Positions 26,595 to 35,634 of a stretch of 64,000 bases of DNA are shown piece after piece (the stretch's first letter is position 1; each line of letters begins with the position of its first letter). Below the pieces are notes generated by a model, which saw only the letters and a list, made by a program, of their open reading frames with translations, was not told where the DNA came from and made no database searches. Origin of the DNA: Desulfosarcina sp. BuS5 (lineage in GTDB: Bacteria; Desulfobacterota; Desulfobacteria; Desulfobacterales; BuS5); contig NZ_CP087952.1 in the NCBI RefSeq assembly GCF_028752835.1, positions 1,469,041 through 1,533,040 of the forward strand, in the 5' to 3' direction. The position numbers and the translations under genes were made by a program.

Positions 26595-27989
26595 ATGAAA
26601 CTTACTGAAAACCGACACTTGAAACTATGGATGGTCGTGATATGTGCTGTAATATTCTGGACAATAGGGGCGGGCTATTCCAGGGATCTTTCCGCAAGCA
26701 GTGAAGAGACATACAAGGGGCTGAAAACATTTTCCGATGTTCTTGATATTATAGAAAAAAACTATGTTGATGAAGTCGATACCAAAGAGTTGATACAAAA
26801 AGCCATCCAGGGCATGGTCCATAGTCTTGATCCACATTCTTCATTCATGCCGCCTGAAGCTTTCGAAGATTTGAAGATTGATACAAAGGGCAAATTCGGA
26901 GGAATCGGTATTGTGATCAGCATGCCGAAAGGTATTCTTACGGTGATCTCACCTATAGAGAATACACCGGCATATAAGGCCGGGATTAAAACCGGAGATA
27001 TAATTATAAAGATAGACGGTGAATCGACCAAGGATATGATGCTTTGGGAATCCGTTAAAAGAATGCGGGGTCCCAAGGGCGAAAAGGTTGTTATAACCGT
27101 TTTTCGCAAAGGAACTCCTGAACCTATAGAGTTTAATCTTGTACGTGATATCATACCTGTTGAGAGTGTTAAATCGATTGTTCTAAAACCCGGATACGGA
27201 TATATAAGGATTACCAATTTTCAGAATAACACTACAAAGGATGTTGCGAAGGTTTTGAAAGATTTTGAATCCGATAATCACCGTATTAAAGGTTTGATAC
27301 TCGATCTGCGTGATAATCCGGGCGGACTCCTGGATCAGGCTGTAACGGTTTCAGACCTTTTTCTGAAAGATGGTATAATTGTAACTATAAAGGGCCGGCT
27401 TGGTAAACATACAAAAAACTACAGGGCTCATAATGATGATACTGACAGGAATTATTCCATAGTGGTTCTGGTCAGCGGCGGCAGCGCCAGCGCTTCCGAG
27501 ATAGTGGCCGGAGCGCTGCAGGATCATGGAAGAGCGTTAATACTGGGAACAACAACCTTCGGCAAGGGATCGGTTCAAACAGTAGAGTCTTTGCGTGACG
27601 GATATGGCCTGAAATATACAATTGCAAGGTACTATACTCCAAACGGGAGATCGATCCAGGCCCTGGGTATTAAGCCTGATATCGTCGTTAAGCAAAGATT
27701 CCTGGAAGAAGATGAAGAGGATAAACCGGAAGATATTTATTTTAAGGAGAAAGACCTGAAAAATCATCTTGATGCGGAACCTGATAAGGGTAAGCAAAAG
27801 AAAAAAAAATCTGAAAACAATGATTCCGTAAAAGAGAAAAAGCATGAAATTCAGAGCAGGCATGGCGTTCTCAACCTTGAAACGCTTAAGATGGATAACC
27901 AGGTAATGCGCGCACTCGATATTCTTGTGGGATATGATATCCTGAACGGCGGCAAGGCACAAAAGGACGAAAGTAATATAGATGGCTAA
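26595..27989 (+). CDS. ctpA: S41 C-terminal processing protease
   Basis: 464 residues with an N-terminal signal or anchor (WMVVICAVIFWTIGAGYS), a PDZ domain (residues about 95-175, GGIGIVISMPKGILTVISPI) and a tail-specific protease core. The catalytic Ser lies in SGGSASASEIVAGAL and the Lys in TTFGKGSVQ. A charged Lys/Glu-rich stretch follows near the C-terminus. Periplasmic; in other bacteria such proteases trim peptidoglycan enzymes. It overlaps the next gene by 8 bp. Confidence 0.93.
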   Translation: MKLTENRHLKLWMVVICAVIFWTIGAGYSRDLSASSEETYKGLKTFSDVLDIIEKNYVDEVDTKELIQKAIQGMVHSLDPHSSFMPPEAFEDLKIDTKGKFGGIGIVISMPKGILTVISPIENTPAYKAGIKTGDIIIKIDGESTKDMMLWESVKRMRGPKGEKVVITVFRKGTPEPIEFNLVRDIIPVESVKSIVLKPGYGYIRITNFQNNTTKDVAKVLKDFESDNHRIKGLILDLRDNPGGLLDQAVTVSDLFLKDGIIVTIKGRLGKHTKNYRAHNDDTDRNYSIVVLVSGGSASASEIVAGALQDHGRALILGTTTFGKGSVQTVESLRDGYGLKYTIARYYTPNGRSIQALGIKPDIVVKQRFLEEDEEDKPEDIYFKEKDLKNHLDAEPDKGKQKKKKSENNDSVKEKKHEIQSRHGVLNLETLKMDNQVMRALDILVGYDILNGGKAQKDESNIDG

Positions 27990-28929
27990 AAGAAAAACCT
28001 ATAGCCTTGCAACTCAATCTATACGTTTAATTGCCGGACTGGTTATTATGATATTAATAGTCGGTTCGGCTCTGTTTGTTGCGAATTATTATCTAAAAAG
28101 CCCGGAGCCGGAACAAGATATCGCCAAACAAGATATCGCCAAACAACATATCGCCAAAAAAAGTCCGATGCATTCACGGCCTGTTTATGAAGTCTTTCCG
28201 GTTGAAAAGAAACAAGTCCATAAACCGGTCTCATTGCCTGTAGTCAAGAGACCGAAAAAATTACCCCGTGTAGCCATCATTATCGATGACATAGGGTATG
28301 ACCGCTTAATAGCCGAGAAATTCCTCAGACTTGATGCAAGGCTTACTTTCTCTGTGCTTCCGCATAGCCCTTTTGGCAAACAAATTGTCGATTCAGCACG
28401 CAGAAAAGGGGTTGAAATAATGCTCCATCTTCCCATGGAACCTGTTGAGTATCCGAAAATCGACCCCGGAAAGGGCGCGCTTTTAACCTTAATGTCGCCT
28501 GATCAACTTATAAGTATGTTGAATAAAGATCTGGACTGCATCCCCTGCATAAGAGGAGTTAACAATCATATGGGGTCAAAAATGACGGCGGAATCGGAAA
28601 AAATGAACCAGATCTTTTCCATACTCAAAAAAAGGGGACTCTTTTTTATTGATAGCCGCACGACTTCGGACACCTTGTGCAGATCTTCGGCCCGTCTTTT
28701 TAAGATTCCTTTTGCACAAAGGGATATATTTATAGATCATAGATCAGATTCCGTTTTTATACGCAAACAGATTAATGCTCTTATCCACACAGCCATGAGT
28801 CGAGGAGAAGCTGTGGGTATAGCGCATCCCCACCATGAAACTTATAAGGTATTCTCTGAAATGCTTCCGAAACTGAAAAACAAGGTAAAGCTTGTTCATG
28901 CTTCAGATATAGTGCACACGCTGGGTTAA
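27982..28929 (+). CDS. divergent polysaccharide deacetylase (YibQ family)
   Basis: 315 residues. An N-terminal membrane helix (LIAGLVIMILIVGSALFVAN) is followed by three tandem 5-residue repeats of the form KQDIA / KQHIA and then a NodB-like fold (PRVAIIIDDIGYDRLIAEKF, IMLHLPMEP, GVNNHMGSKMT, DSRTTSDT). This family (DUF610/YibQ) often sits after ctpA and envC. Substrate unknown; a peptidoglycan or glycan target is an inference. Confidence 0.88.
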   Translation: MAKRKTYSLATQSIRLIAGLVIMILIVGSALFVANYYLKSPEPEQDIAKQDIAKQHIAKKSPMHSRPVYEVFPVEKKQVHKPVSLPVVKRPKKLPRVAIIIDDIGYDRLIAEKFLRLDARLTFSVLPHSPFGKQIVDSARRKGVEIMLHLPMEPVEYPKIDPGKGALLTLMSPDQLISMLNKDLDCIPCIRGVNNHMGSKMTAESEKMNQIFSILKKRGLFFIDSRTTSDTLCRSSARLFKIPFAQRDIFIDHRSDSVFIRKQINALIHTAMSRGEAVGIAHPHHETYKVFSEMLPKLKNKVKLVHASDIVHTLG

Positions 28930-28931
28930 AA

Positions 28932-29123
28932 TTGTTTTTGGCGGGTATGCAGTTCGGCATTAAAAGGGATACGGTCTACAAATGGATCAGTAACAAACAA
29001 ATGCCGGGGCACAAAATCGGTAGGCTTTGGAAGTTTAAAAAATATGAGGTTGATGAATGGGTTCGCAGTGGAGGAACCAATTACGCGCTAAGCGATGACC
29101 AAGGGAAAAATGATGACCAATAG
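28932..29123 (+). pseudogene. excisionase-like helix-turn-helix protein, 5' truncated
   Basis: The conserved body IKRDTVYKWISNKQMPGHKI and GRLWKFKKYEVDEWVR is a MerR/excisionase-like DNA-binding domain of a type frequently placed beside BREX-like and other defence genes. The family normally has about 15 more residues before this point (a first helix), and here the sequence runs directly out of the yibQ stop, so the 5' end is deleted. The ATG at 28947 or TTG at 28932 could still give a short protein. It overlaps the following remnant. Confidence 0.65.
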
Positions 29124-29262
29124 GAGCTTTCTAAAAGACCGTCTGGAAAGATTTGTACTTAAATTGCGCGTTCTTGTTTTGGTGCTTGGAGAAATTGCAC
29201 AACCACCTTGGTGGAAAACGGAATTTATGAACAAGACGGGATTAAGCTACCCTGACACATAG
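29113..29262 (+). pseudogene. BrxE-like protein, N-terminal remnant
   Basis: A 49-codon stretch starting with ATG inside the end of the HTH gene encodes LVLVLGEIAQPPWWKTEFMN followed by KTGLSY. The LGE...WW.t.F....GL pattern resembles the N-terminus of BrxE, the first gene of some BREX phage-defence loci. It then ends at a stop. Nothing else of a BREX locus is visible; 29302-29465 holds only short open stretches. The BrxE identification rests on motif memory and is moderate. Confidence 0.5.
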
Positions 29263-29263
29263 G

Positions 29264-29301
29264 GATAACGTAGTGAAATTATTTATGTGACGGTCTATAG
29301 C
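29264..29301. repeat. dispersed 28-38 bp motif, copy 2
   Basis: Same 38-bp pattern as at 19596, starting right after the BrxE-like remnant stop. A GTG inside it opens a short frame (VTVYSKQRLKNKIDKLF and on) to 29391 that I do not recognise. Confidence 0.7.
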
Positions 29302-29465
29302 AAGCAGCGATTAAAAAATAAAATTGATAAATTGTTTAATATCAAAGCAGCTCAATTGCGAAAGCTCATAACTGATATGTATGGTGAATAATCATTTCCT
29401 CCATAAGATTCCTGAGCCAGTTACGGCATACGAACACTGTATGTATTTTTTGATTTAATGTTACT

Positions 29466-31004
29466 TCAGGTGTACTTCACATTCCCACGGTCCAGGCTTC
29501 TGTATTGAATTGCCTCGGAAATATGATCAACTCTTATATCTGTTTCCCTTGCCAGATCTGCAATTGTACGCGCAATCTTCAGCACCCTATTATAGGCCCT
29601 GGCTGAAAGGCCGAGTTTGTCGATAGCTGTTTCAAGGAGAGCGCTGCATTTATTATCAATTTTGCAGTATTTTTTGATGTGGCGGCTGCTCATCTGTGCG
29701 TTGCAGTATATTTTAGTCCGTTTCAATCTTTCCGATTGCAGGTCACGAGCTTTTGTAACACGTTTTCTGATCTTCTCCGAAGTTTCTGCCATGGAATCCT
29801 GCATGAGATCTTTGTATGGAACAGCCGGCACATCTACATGAATATCTATCCTGTCCATTAGCGGTCCTGATATTTTAGACCTGTATCTCCGGATCTGCTG
29901 GTAAGTGCAGCGGCACTCGTGTTTCGGGTCGGACAAATACCCGCACGGGCACGGATTCATTGCTGCAACAAGCATAAAACTCGCAGGATATGTTAAAGTC
30001 GATGCTGCCCGAGAAATGGTAACCTTGAGGTCCTCCATAGGTTGTCGCAGCACTTCCAGTACATGCTTTTTAAACTCCGGCAGCTCATCGAGGAATAGGA
30101 CTCCATTATGCGCCAGGCTGACTTCACCTGGCCTTGGAATATGGCCCCCGCCTATTAAACCCGCATCCGACATTGTGTGATGCGGTGTTCTGAAAGGCCG
30201 TTCCGTTACAAGGGCCTGCTCTTGTTCAAGCATGCCGGTTACTGAAAATATTTTAGTTGTTTCAATAGCTTCATCAAAAGTTAAAGGAGGCAGGATTGTG
30301 GGAATACGTTTTGCCAGCATGGTTTTCCCGGAGCCGGGCGGCCCGATCATTATGAGATTATGTCCTCCGGCTGCAGCGACTTCCATGGCGCGTTTTACAT
30401 GTTCCTGGCCCATAACTTCGGCAAAATCGTTTCCGGATCTGTTAACATGAGCGAAAATCGATTCAATATCAGTAACGGCAGGTTCTATCTTGTTAAAACC
30501 TTGCAAATAATTGACCACCTGGGGCAAATTTTTTACAGGCAGCACTTCTATACCCTTTACTACGGAAGCTTCGTTTATATTGTCATCAGGAATCAAGATT
30601 CCTTTATAACCTGCATCCCTTGCGGCAATGGCCATTGAAAGTGAGCCTGTCACAGGCTTAATGCGGCCATCCAGGGAAAGTTCGCCCAATACCAGGTAGT
30701 CTGATATTAACTCCTGCTGAAACAGCCCTGTTGCGGCCAATATCCCCAAGGCAATCGGCAGGTCAAACCCGGTTCCTTCCTTTTTAATATTTGCAGGAGC
30801 AAGATTTACTGTAATCCTGTCATCAGGAAAGGTATAACCTGAATTGTTTATTGCAGATTTTACCCTCTCACGGCTCTCCTTGACGGAGGCTTCCGGCAGC
30901 CCGACTGTTGTGAATACCGGAAGCCCCAGGGAAATATCTATTTCCACTTCAACCAGGTATGCATCTATACCAATAACCGCACTGCTGAGTATCTTTGCAA
31001 GCAT
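29466..31004 (-). CDS. comM: YifB/ComM-family Mg-chelatase-like AAA+ ATPase
   Basis: 512 residues. The N-terminal domain resembles Lon-type S16 folds (GIDAYLVEVEIDISLGLP). A central AAA+ module has Walker A MIGPPGSGKTMLAKR and FLDELPEFKKHVLEVLRQPM, followed by a cysteine-containing insert (NPCPCGYLSDPKHECRC) and a C-terminal Mg-chelatase-like helical domain. ComM acts as a branch-migration helicase during natural transformation in Gammaproteobacteria; its role in Desulfobacterota is not established. Confidence 0.93.
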   Translation of the reverse strand: MLAKILSSAVIGIDAYLVEVEIDISLGLPVFTTVGLPEASVKESRERVKSAINNSGYTFPDDRITVNLAPANIKKEGTGFDLPIALGILAATGLFQQELISDYLVLGELSLDGRIKPVTGSLSMAIAARDAGYKGILIPDDNINEASVVKGIEVLPVKNLPQVVNYLQGFNKIEPAVTDIESIFAHVNRSGNDFAEVMGQEHVKRAMEVAAAGGHNLIMIGPPGSGKTMLAKRIPTILPPLTFDEAIETTKIFSVTGMLEQEQALVTERPFRTPHHTMSDAGLIGGGHIPRPGEVSLAHNGVLFLDELPEFKKHVLEVLRQPMEDLKVTISRAASTLTYPASFMLVAAMNPCPCGYLSDPKHECRCTYQQIRRYRSKISGPLMDRIDIHVDVPAVPYKDLMQDSMAETSEKIRKRVTKARDLQSERLKRTKIYCNAQMSSRHIKKYCKIDNKCSALLETAIDKLGLSARAYNRVLKIARTIADLARETDIRVDHISEAIQYRSLDRGNVKYT

Positions 31005-31096
31005 TAATTATGATATCCCGAAAATGAGATGTTGGAGTGTTTTGGTTTACAGTTTTAAAGTCGAATTTTTAAAAAAACGTTTCTTAATATTTTGAG

Positions 31097-31882
31097 TTAC
31101 TCAAAAACTTTCCGTTTCAGAAAGAAACCCTCCGGATCACACTTTTCCCGCAGCAGCCTTAAATCATCTTCGGATGGTTCTTTCATTTCTTTCAAATATG
31201 GAGATATCAGCAACTCGAAACTTACCATTTTCTGAATATCATCAGGTTTTTTACCGGGGATCACTTCCAACAGCATCATCCGATGTGACTCCGGATCAAA
31301 ACCAAACAGGGCCTGATTGGTGATCACACGGTAGGGACCGGAGCCGAGCACACCGGCTTTCCTTCTGTAATCAGGTGATCCGTCTCCGAAACCGATACTG
31401 CTGCAGAAATCAAGTTTTTCAACAAACCGCCGTTTTTCAAGGGCCATGATGGATATTGTTTTTTCACAATTGGCCGCCATAGCTCCGGCGCCCCCGCTTC
31501 CCGGGAATCTTGTAACCGGACGGCCGTAGGTTCCGCCCTGGAAGTGAGAATTAATATTACCGTACATATCAATCTGTGCTCCGCCGATAAACGCGTAATC
31601 CGCATATCCTCTTTGGGTCAACTCAAAGGCATTGCACAGTCCTTTGGCGTACAATGCTTTTCGAAAAGCCCTTGTATCGCCCACCGAAAGAGGCATGCCT
31701 TGCTCCAGAATTGATGCCAGAGATCCGGCTTCAAAAATCATGTTAAGGTTAGGCGCATGGGTTAGCTGAGCGAACATTGCAGAGATAATCGGCAAGCCTG
31801 TTCCCACGAAAACGATAGTTTCATCTTCCAGCACTCCGGATCCGGTGTAAGCTATCATTTCAAATGCTCCGTATCCAGCCAT
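31097..31882 (-). CDS. CoA-transferase family I, subunit B (GctB-like)
   Basis: 261 residues similar to the beta subunit of glutaconate-type CoA-transferases. It begins YGAFEMIAYTGSGVLEDETI and contains VGTGLPIISAMFAQLTHAPN, a candidate catalytic Glu in NMIFEAGSL, and AFIGGAQIDMYGNIN. It has an aaggagg ribosome-binding site. It lies just downstream of subunit A. Such pairs move CoA between acyl groups and are common in aromatic- or fatty-acid-degrading sulfate reducers; the actual substrate is unknown. Confidence 0.85.
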   Translation of the reverse strand: MAGYGAFEMIAYTGSGVLEDETIVFVGTGLPIISAMFAQLTHAPNLNMIFEAGSLASILEQGMPLSVGDTRAFRKALYAKGLCNAFELTQRGYADYAFIGGAQIDMYGNINSHFQGGTYGRPVTRFPGSGGAGAMAANCEKTISIMALEKRRFVEKLDFCSSIGFGDGSPDYRRKAGVLGSGPYRVITNQALFGFDPESHRMMLLEVIPGKKPDDIQKMVSFELLISPYLKEMKEPSEDDLRLLREKCDPEGFFLKRKVFE

Positions 31883-31915
31883 TATACAATCCTCCTTGAG
31901 CCGGTTTAAATTTTT

Positions 31916-32995
31916 TCATATTTTGACAATCGGTTGGGCTCCGTCCTGTTTTATGAGATCCTTCAAAAGTTTGTAAGGCTTTTTCTCCAGGAAATCGTCA
32001 AAAGTCTCACATCCGAAGATGTACTCATCATAGTATGCCCGCAGTTTGTCTTTGTTACCGGTTTTTCTGAATTCGTCGCAGATTTTTTTAAACTTAAGAA
32101 AATACGGCATGTCAAACCAATAATATCCGTAGCAAGCTCCGGGAGTGGCACCGAAAGGCTGCTCCACAACTGCATCTACAACCGCGTAGGGGATTTCGGT
32201 CAGATTAGGGTAACTTCGGATATTCCCGTCAGGTATGATTTGCTCGGTGGTAAGAATACAATTAACTGCTGCCTGAGCGATCTCCGGGCATGTGCAGAGG
32301 GCACCGAAAATTCTTGCATTACCATACATATCACTCATGGGAACATGAATAATGGCCAGATCCGGATGACAGGCTGGTACCAGGTATACGTTTTCGTCTG
32401 TAAAAGGACATTTCACCATTTGTCCCCGGTTGACCAGTTCCATATCGCTGCCGCCGTGATCGCGGGTCGGTAAAAACGGCACTCCCATAGCTCCGGCTTT
32501 GAAGCGGGCAGACATTCCGTAATTGGTGTAATCGTCCAATTCCACCATACCTTTGCTGGTCAGATACCGTAACAGCGGTGCGATGCCGATGACCCCATAT
32601 CCGTACCATGCCAGTTCAATCCGCCGGATGGACAAATGATCCGGTTCCAGGATCATGGCGCCGGCTAGAAGCTCGCAACAAATGGAATTGGATTGAAAAG
32701 AAAGGGTCAGATTTTTGGCGCCTTGCCGGATGATTTCATGAATAATGGCTACCGGTGCCCGGGTATTCACAAATCCTCCGATTCCGATATTTATCCCATC
32801 GCGCAGATATGTAGAAAGCGCTTTTTTTAATGTGCACTGCTTGTCTTTTAATCCCTTTGTCTTTGCGACAGCGGCTTTTCTTGCTTCTTCGGGAGTCGGC
32901 CCCCAAAATTCAAACGGTGCGTCGGCTCGTTTGTTTATTTCTTCCCGGCTCAGCGCCGTGATATTCATAATATCGGAACTGACTCGTGTTACCAT
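31916..32995 (-). CDS. CoA-transferase family I, subunit A (GctA-like)
   Basis: 359 residues. The N-terminal extension is followed by the CoA-transferase fold with NIGIGGFVNTRAPVAIIHEI, LSFQSNSICCELLAG and LVPACHPDLAIIHVP. ATG at 32995 follows ggaggtacata, a good ribosome-binding site. It is separated from subunit B by 33 bp, so the pair is an operon. A DNA-binding or sensor partner is not seen. Confidence 0.85.
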   Translation of the reverse strand: MVTRVSSDIMNITALSREEINKRADAPFEFWGPTPEEARKAAVAKTKGLKDKQCTLKKALSTYLRDGINIGIGGFVNTRAPVAIIHEIIRQGAKNLTLSFQSNSICCELLAGAMILEPDHLSIRRIELAWYGYGVIGIAPLLRYLTSKGMVELDDYTNYGMSARFKAGAMGVPFLPTRDHGGSDMELVNRGQMVKCPFTDENVYLVPACHPDLAIIHVPMSDMYGNARIFGALCTCPEIAQAAVNCILTTEQIIPDGNIRSYPNLTEIPYAVVDAVVEQPFGATPGACYGYYWFDMPYFLKFKKICDEFRKTGNKDKLRAYYDEYIFGCETFDDFLEKKPYKLLKDLIKQDGAQPIVKI

Positions 32996-33127
32996 ATTAT
33001 GTACCTCCGTAACAATTAAGGAAAGTCAGTGATAATAAAAGGCTATCGAGTTTTAGAAATTTGGGAACGAGGGTCTCTTGAAAAGAGTACCAGACCCTGA
33101 AGCCCGAGCCCTGCACTCTGTAAACGG

Positions 33128-33574
33128 TTACAAAAGCGTTTTAAGGACATCCTCTTTACCTATTATACCCACCAGTTTTCCATTATCAATAACCGGCAGC
33201 GTGTGAAAATTTTTATCAACCATAAGCATTGCCATATGACCTACATCAGTATCCGGGTCTATGGTTACCGGATTTTTCGTCATCGCATCTTTAACTTTGA
33301 TGGCTGCAATTTTTTTTATATCCTTTTCAAGTTTTTTAAATGAAGTTAATGGAATGTATCCGTCAAGCAAGGTAAAGATGGAAGGTAGTTTAATATTTTT
33401 CTGCTGCGCTATCAGATCGCTCTGACACAATATTCCCACCACTACTCCCATATCATCCACAACCGGCGCTCCGTTGATATTATTGTCAATAAGTGATTTT
33501 GCCGCAGGAACTATATCTGTTTCCAGGGAAAAAAATATTACATCCTTTTTCATTATATCTTTAGCTTTTAACAT
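33128..33574 (-). CDS. CBS-domain pair protein
   Basis: 148 residues made of two CBS repeats (KDIMKKDVIFFSLETDI to GILCQSDLIAQQ; KDAMTKNPVTIDPDTDVG to GIIGKEDVLKTL). CBS pairs bind adenine nucleotides and regulate attached or partner proteins. No effector domain is present, so it probably acts on a separate partner. Confidence 0.9.
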   Translation of the reverse strand: MLKAKDIMKKDVIFFSLETDIVPAAKSLIDNNINGAPVVDDMGVVVGILCQSDLIAQQKNIKLPSIFTLLDGYIPLTSFKKLEKDIKKIAAIKVKDAMTKNPVTIDPDTDVGHMAMLMVDKNFHTLPVIDNGKLVGIIGKEDVLKTLL

Positions 33575-33715
33575 AAGTCCGCCTTTTATGAGATTTTGTA
33601 TTACAATTTATAATAAATAGATCAAATACCTATAATTTATGGAATCAGTATGTTCCGTATAGATGCAAGCCTTTTATCAATCTTTCCAGGAAGTAGAAAA
33701 GGGCTTTGGTAAAAA

Positions 33716-33743
33716 TGAAATTATTTATGTGACAATCTATAGC
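33716..33743. repeat. dispersed 28-bp motif, copy 3
   Basis: tgaaattatttatgtgacaa followed by tctatagc, matching copies at 19606 and 29274 in at least 25 of 28 positions. It lies just past the 3' end of the subtilase-like gene. Confidence 0.7.
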
Positions 33744-33754
33744 TTTCCGGCAGT

Positions 33755-35362
33755 TTACTGTGCGGCAGCAGATGTTTTGCCGAAATCGGAGGCGAACTGC
33801 TTCAGGGTTACGTTACTTTCCGATCTTATATAATCGGCAAGGTCCATTCCGTCCACGTCTTCATCCGCTTTAAAGTCCCCGCCTAATGAATTGGTCAGGC
33901 GCCATGCCAGCGCATAATCCCATCTGAACACGCCTTGTCCTTCACCCGGGACAACCTCAAGAAGGTAATCACGATTTTGTTCCAGTAATATCCATATATT
34001 TTCCGAATTATTTGTCCGGCTTTCCGAACTGGTGATCATAACAGGATTGTCGGAGTCAGTTATATCGTATAGTATTAGGTCAAGATTGTAAAGAGCGGCG
34101 GCGCCGTCAAAACTCCCTGTCTCACCGCCGTTGATCATGAGGTTCCATGATAAATTAACCACAAGACGGATATGTTCTGAGTCTGTGCAAAAGTAATAAG
34201 ATCCCGTATTATTACAATCATCTTCCCCACCAAAGCAGGGATCGTAATCAAAACCTGACAGACCTATCTCCCCCCGGTCGTTGTCAGGATCATCATCATA
34301 ACTGTTTTGTTCACCTGCGGCTATGATGTAATAACTTTGATAAATATTTAACTGGCCTGCGCCATATCGGGAATCCAGACCGTTGGGAGCCATATTTGCC
34401 TCGTCTGAACGATAATCGATTATGTTGGCGTCCCCAAAATTGGAAGTGCAACGGTCGGCGCCTGCCATCAATGCGGCCTTGATAACCTCGGATCGTTCCG
34501 CATTATATATGGTGTTTCCATTTCTATTGGCAGAGTAAGATGATTCAGGATCTGTTGAGAGATTCGGGTTTTTATGACCTAAGTGGACAAGCAGCGCTGC
34601 CGCTGAGGCCACTACAGGTGTAGCGCTGCTGGTTGTTCCCATGGGCGCAACAATATCCGGGCGGGCCCTGTTGTCTGTGTAGGTTTCATCTACATAGGGC
34701 AAACCGTGCCCATGGCCGTCGTCAGTACGCCCAGTAATTATGGCGTTAAAGGAGCTGGATAAAAAAGGTTCGTTTGTAGAACCGTTACTAAGAGCCGCCA
34801 CATGAATATATTCATCTCGATCTATAACCCAGTCGAGCCGCCTTAGAGCGTCGGAATTGTAAGTATTTCCAGAGAAACTGCCTATCCAGCTGTGGTTCGC
34901 CACCCGGGCGGATGTGGCGTCCGGTTTCTTTGTATTGTTTCCAGTATTTAAAAACCCGGATGTCAGCCAATCTATTGCCGAAAAACTTTCAATAAGTTTT
35001 ATCCCCGTAGTCATGGAGGAAGTGTTGCCGTAAAAGATCCCTCCAACCGATGTTGCATGCCCGGAATATAGCCCAGGAGTTATTCCGGATTTGTCGATGA
35101 TCTCTTTGCCGGCAAACTGGTCTGAAGATGGATCAGGCATCCAGGCATCTACACCAGCTTCTATTTGCGCAACCTCTATTCCATTTCCGTCAGGAAGAGT
35201 CGTATCAGGTTCTTCCTGTAATTTTGTGAATTCTATATCATCCTTGTACCCGGCATAAGCTGTGTTCAAATTGAGCGTTGCAGATGCAAGAATGACTGCA
35301 AATAACAAAAAGTTGTAAAAAGATAAAATAGTCGTTTCTTTTTTTAATTTGTTTTGAGTCAT
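33755..35362 (-). CDS. secreted subtilase-like protein with dockerin-like C-terminal segment
   Basis: 535 residues with a signal peptide ending near AYAG (residue 38). It has S8 subtilase features: GHATSVGGI with candidate catalytic H102, NHSWIGSF, and the Ser block TTSSATPVVASAAALLVHLG. The Asp block reads VAQIEAGVDAW, with Glu at residue 68 where the catalytic Asp is expected, so activity is doubtful or this is a divergent clade. A beta-rich domain follows, then a calcium-loop segment GDFKADEDVDGMDLADYI that resembles dockerin or EF-hand repeats. Probably exported to the surface or medium. Confidence 0.8.
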   Translation of the reverse strand: MTQNKLKKETTILSFYNFLLFAVILASATLNLNTAYAGYKDDIEFTKLQEEPDTTLPDGNGIEVAQIEAGVDAWMPDPSSDQFAGKEIIDKSGITPGLYSGHATSVGGIFYGNTSSMTTGIKLIESFSAIDWLTSGFLNTGNNTKKPDATSARVANHSWIGSFSGNTYNSDALRRLDWVIDRDEYIHVAALSNGSTNEPFLSSSFNAIITGRTDDGHGHGLPYVDETYTDNRARPDIVAPMGTTSSATPVVASAAALLVHLGHKNPNLSTDPESSYSANRNGNTIYNAERSEVIKAALMAGADRCTSNFGDANIIDYRSDEANMAPNGLDSRYGAGQLNIYQSYYIIAAGEQNSYDDDPDNDRGEIGLSGFDYDPCFGGEDDCNNTGSYYFCTDSEHIRLVVNLSWNLMINGGETGSFDGAAALYNLDLILYDITDSDNPVMITSSESRTNNSENIWILLEQNRDYLLEVVPGEGQGVFRWDYALAWRLTNSLGGDFKADEDVDGMDLADYIRSESNVTLKQFASDFGKTSAAAQ

Positions 35363-35634
35363 GTGCCACTATCCTTATTGTTTCCTAAGGTTTTTCCCTA
35401 TATTTTCTCCCTCTGTCTCTGAAAACCTGTAAATGCTACTACGCAAATATGGTGCCGGAAAAAAATCGGAATTGGAGTATTGCAGTTACAAAACAAATTT
35501 AAAAGGAGTTGATATTTTACGTAAATTTAGGTTAATAGATTTAGGTTGAATTCATTAGCTTTTTTGGATTTGCATTTTATAGAACAATTTTTTACATCAG
35601 CCGGTCATTTTTTTAGCATGAAAGGATAAAACAG

